The position numbers were made by a program, and so were the translations under genes. Source: CAZOKO01 sp964580455 (lineage in GTDB: Bacteria > Desulfobacterota > WTBG01). From it: a DNA stretch of 8,423 nt. The notes below the pieces were generated by a model that did no database searches, was not told the origin of the DNA, and worked only from the letters and a program-made list of their open reading frames with translations. The DNA is taken from positions 1-8,423 of the forward strand of contig CAZOKO010000104.1 of the NCBI GenBank assembly GCA_964580455.1. Reading direction: 5' to 3'. Positions 6,850 to 8,423 of the stretch are shown here, piece by piece. Every line of letters begins with the position of its first letter. The first letter of the stretch is position 1.

Positions 6850-6958
6850 TACATACAACAAGATGGAGTTACATTAATAAAACCAAATTTTCAAAACTAC
6901 CAAATGTAGCTCACAGTAAATGCCTGCATGAAAACTACCTTCGCTTTTGACAGTAAGT

Positions 6959-6993
6959 AAAAAGGACAACTCCATAGATGTATTGCCCTTTTT
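6959..6993 (-). terminator. Probable terminator of the IscA-like gene
   Basis: An 11-bp stem (6959-6969 with 6983-6993) lies 16 bp past the stop of the - strand gene. Read on the - strand the arms are AAAAAGGGCAA and TTGTCCTTTTT, with one G-U pair that becomes an A-C mismatch on the + strand. This favours function for - strand transcription. The loop is 13 nt and the U-run is part of the stem. Confidence 0.6.
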
Positions 6994-7009
6994 GAAGACG
7001 AGCGTTTTA

Positions 7010-7324
7010 TTAGGAACAGCAAGTAGATGTTGAACCACAGCCTCCGCAGCCTTCTTCAAATACCAGGCTACTGGTTATAGTAAAACCTCTGCCCATAAAA
7101 TCTATCTTGATAGGTTTTGCCTGTTCCATTAATTCCTTATCCACAACATACTTGAAACCACTAATATCATATGTCCAATCATTATCATTTGGCTCATCCA
7201 GAGACAATTGAAGGGAAGGACCTCCACACCCACCCTTATTCAAAAAGATCCGGATTGCTGAAAACTCTCTTTCCTTAAGCTGTTCATTTATCTGTTTTGT
7301 AGCTGATTCTGTTACCTCAAACAT
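7010..7324 (-). CDS. A-type iron-sulfur cluster carrier, IscA/HesB-like, with CxxC tail (104 aa)
   Basis: The protein has the HesB/IscA fold signature: MFEVTESATKQINEQL, then IRIFLNKGGCGGPSLQLSLDEP, an acidic strand, FMGRGFTI and a Cys-rich end. Family members carry Fe-S clusters on three Cys residues. Here these would be Cys33 and, in the tail, Cys93 and Cys96 (GCGGCG). The usual A-type tail is CGC, so CxxC plus Cys102-Cys103 marks a variant, reminiscent of HesB-like selenoprotein relatives. No in-frame TGA is present and the stop is TAA. The start at 7324 is chosen over an in-frame ATG at 7342 because AGGAGG (7330-7335) lies 5 nt before 7324 and inside the longer version. It stands alone with its own promoter and terminator. 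No isc or suf genes are nearby, so a housekeeping assembly role is not shown. Confidence 0.88.
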   Translation of the reverse strand: MFEVTESATKQINEQLKEREFSAIRIFLNKGGCGGPSLQLSLDEPNDNDWTYDISGFKYVVDKELMEQAKPIKIDFMGRGFTITSSLVFEEGCGGCGSTSTCCS

Positions 7325-7329
7325 AAAAT

Positions 7330-7335
7330 CCTCCT
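7330..7335 (-). promoter_or_regulatory. Ribosome binding site deciding the IscA-like start
   Basis: On the - strand this reads AGGAGG, 5 nt before the ATG at 7324. It falls between two in-frame ATG codons and therefore supports the downstream one. Confidence 0.85.
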
Positions 7336-7396
7336 TTTGCATCTGTAATAATTTGTACCATTAATCGGTGTACTGTTATTTTTTATCCTTTAGTTT

Positions 7397-7424
7397 AATA
7401 TAAGCACGAAAGTAGATTTGTCAA
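7397..7424 (-). promoter_or_regulatory. Sigma-70 promoter of the IscA-like gene
   Basis: On the - strand, TTGACA (7419-7424), a 16-bp spacer and TATATT (7397-7402) give a near-consensus promoter. The expected start is near 7390, with a leader of about 66 nt. Inside this leader an imperfect inverted repeat, GTACC...GGTGTAC (7355-7373), could be an operator, but it is weak evidence. Confidence 0.65.
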
Positions 7425-7507
7425 TAAGGGGTGAACAGTTAAAATTTACTTCTGGAAGCCACTTTCTCTGTTGGTACTAATTAAGTAGATACCCCCATTT
7501 CAATATT

Positions 7508-7750
7508 TCAATGTCTTGTGGCTGAAGCCTTCCAGTTTAGGTACCCCCTAAGATTTAAGGCAATAAAAATAACATTTGCGACGATATTTGCAATGCTATG
7601 TACCAGCACACCAAATATTAACCACGATATACTTGCCAGTATGCCGAAAACAAAACCACTTCTTCTTTTTTCGCCGAGATAATATAAAGCGAGAAAAGTC
7701 AAGACCATGGCAATCCAATCTAAGCCATGATATTTCAATAGCATTTCCAT
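7508..7750 (-). CDS. Small three-helix PnuC-like membrane protein (80 aa)
   Basis: Three hydrophobic segments are visible: residues about 10-26 (DWIAMVLTFLALYYLG), 32-50 (GFVFGILASISWLIFGVLV) and 53-70 (IANIVANVIFIALNLRGY). The GFxxGI...W...FG and NxxFIxLNxRGYxNW pattern resembles one three-helix half of PnuC-type nicotinamide riboside transporters. Full PnuC proteins are around 200 residues or more, so this is a single bundle, comparable in size to SemiSWEET proteins, and could work as a dimer (inference). There is no PQ motif. It starts 6 nt after the stop of the split-barrel gene, so the two form an operon; the ribosome binding site is weak (AAGAAG). The substrate is unknown. Confidence 0.7.
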   Translation of the reverse strand: MEMLLKYHGLDWIAMVLTFLALYYLGEKRRSGFVFGILASISWLIFGVLVHSIANIVANVIFIALNLRGYLNWKASATRH

Positions 7751-7756
7751 TTCTAA

Positions 7757-8173
7757 TTACTTCTTCTCTGCAAATAATTCACAGGGTTTTCGATTGCACT
7801 TTCGTGCTCCCATTTTCGTCACTTTAATTTTGTATAGTTGAAGTTTTGCAGGAACTTTTGTTTTAAGGCCATAATAGGACCTGTTAGTAACTTCTTCTAA
7901 ACAACCTTCAACGACAATGGTGGTGCAGGGAGTCTTTAATTTAGGCGTGTCCCACCTTGGCTTGCAGATCGTAAAACAGACGTTTTTGCTCTTTTTAAGA
8001 TAGCTCATTTTTCTACCGGTGGTTACCAGACCCAGGAGAAAAGTCTTCCTCTTGTACATATAACCTATGGGAAGAGCGTAAGGTTTATCCCCTGCCATTG
8101 CCAGTATTCCATGTTGATTGTTCTTAAGAAACTTATCAATCTCGTTTTTTGTAAGATTTTTGGTATCGGCCAT
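7757..8173 (-). CDS. Pyridoxamine 5'-phosphate oxidase-like FMN-binding split-barrel protein (138 aa)
   Basis: The N-terminal part reads EIDKFLKNNQHGILAMAG, YALPIGYMYKRKTFLLG, then GRKMSYLKKSKNVCFTIC. This is the pattern of the PPOX/NimA-like split-barrel family: an N-terminal helix, a strand ending before the P-x-x-[YF] segment, then a basic stretch and the NVCF strand. Members bind FMN, F420 or heme and serve as small oxidoreductases, often of unknown substrate. The length fits small members of the family. AGGGAGGG (8180-8187) lies 6 nt before the ATG and fixes the start. The C-terminal part is Lys- and Cys-rich (ARKCNRKPCELF), with a possible C-x5-C pair that I do not associate with the family. 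It leads a two-gene operon with the PnuC-like membrane protein. Confidence 0.8.
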   Translation of the reverse strand: MADTKNLTKNEIDKFLKNNQHGILAMAGDKPYALPIGYMYKRKTFLLGLVTTGRKMSYLKKSKNVCFTICKPRWDTPKLKTPCTTIVVEGCLEEVTNRSYYGLKTKVPAKLQLYKIKVTKMGARKCNRKPCELFAEKK

Positions 8174-8250
8174 CTTTATCCCTCCCTGATTGGATTCGGT
8201 TCATGCGATAAAAATAATTTGAATCTTTTAGCAAAAATTCATTAGAGGGG

Positions 8251-8279
8251 ATTATACGTTGGAATAAATTTACATTCAA
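8251..8279 (-). promoter_or_regulatory. Sigma-70 promoter of the split-barrel/PnuC-like operon
   Basis: On the - strand, TTGAAT (8274-8279), a 17-bp spacer and a perfect TATAAT (8251-8256) are present. Transcription would start near 8244, about 70 nt before the ATG at 8173. Confidence 0.62.
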
Positions 8280-8371
8280 GCAATAACTCATTATGTCATC
8301 GTTTGTTTATACACGTTTAAGGTACGTTTTTTAATGGCATTACGCATTCCTTTAGCAAAAAACTTCCCATT

Positions 8372-8423
8372 TGATCTTCCCCCGAAAAAATGGACACAGG
8401 GTTAGGCTGCTTTAGTATCGATC
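8372..8423. mobile_element. Possible IS3-family terminal inverted repeat at the right edge
   Basis: From 8372 the sequence runs TGATCTTCCCCCG, then AAAAAATGGACAC. The pattern TG...CCCC...AAA..TGGACA is typical of the outer ends of IS3-family (IS150-like) elements, read from outside to inside. This would place the element to the right, beyond the window. No transposase codons are visible in the remaining 26 bases, so this is pattern recognition only. Confidence 0.35.

Noticed and set aside
6835..6850. Terminator after the 58-aa gene (AAAAAAACTTTTTT)
   Set aside because: An A/T-only stem without a usable loop is too weak, and it overlaps the last codons.
7010..7324. Selenoprotein with read-through TGA
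   Set aside because: HesB-like relatives can contain selenocysteine, but this gene has Cys codons throughout and a TAA stop.
7576..7827. 83-codon + strand frame over the - strand operon
   Set aside because: It is antisense to two recognisable genes, and its product has low-complexity Phe/Arg content with no family resemblance.

Overview
The window (8,423 bp, moderately AT-rich) looks like chromosomal DNA of a Gram-negative environmental bacterium. The exported proteins with Thr/Ser linkers and a CFI-box-like C-terminal domain, the GTCATTGCGAG...GGCAATCTCA palindrome and the CCCCCTTT/AAAGGGGG element are all familiar to me from Desulfobacterota, Nitrospirota and related uncultured lineages. 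That lineage call rests on memory of sequence style and is weak.

Left two thirds (1-6850, all + strand): three large secreted proteins lie one after another. The first is a 39-residue-repeat, propeller-like protein followed by a CnaB/carboxypeptidase-regulatory-like domain; its 5' end is outside the window. The second is a 961-residue glycoside-hydrolase-like protein with a CBM4/9-type domain. The third is a right-handed beta-helix protein ending in a choice-of-anchor Q type region. Their N-terminal modules are unrelated, but all three end in the same architecture: a Thr/Ser-rich linker, then a conserved domain of about 70 to 80 residues starting with Cys. I read this as a shared surface-sorting or anchoring tail, a variant of the CFI-box-CTERM type. 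A 58-residue two-helix membrane protein follows the third gene closely.

The intergenic DNA between these genes is also structured. A 116-bp segment, 98% identical in its two copies and ending in a strong intrinsic terminator, follows the first and second genes. The leader of the second gene additionally carries a REP-like palindrome, a 120-bp multi-hairpin CCCCCT element and a candidate promoter. The genes therefore look like separately transcribed, modular secretion units rather than one operon.

Right third (6950-8423, all - strand): a small A-type (IscA/HesB-like) iron-sulfur carrier with a CxxC variant tail has its own good promoter and a likely terminator. It is followed by a two-gene operon of a PPOX/FMN split-barrel protein and an 80-residue three-helix PnuC-like membrane protein, with a clear promoter upstream. 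The right edge may be the inverted repeat of an IS3-family insertion sequence whose body lies outside the window.
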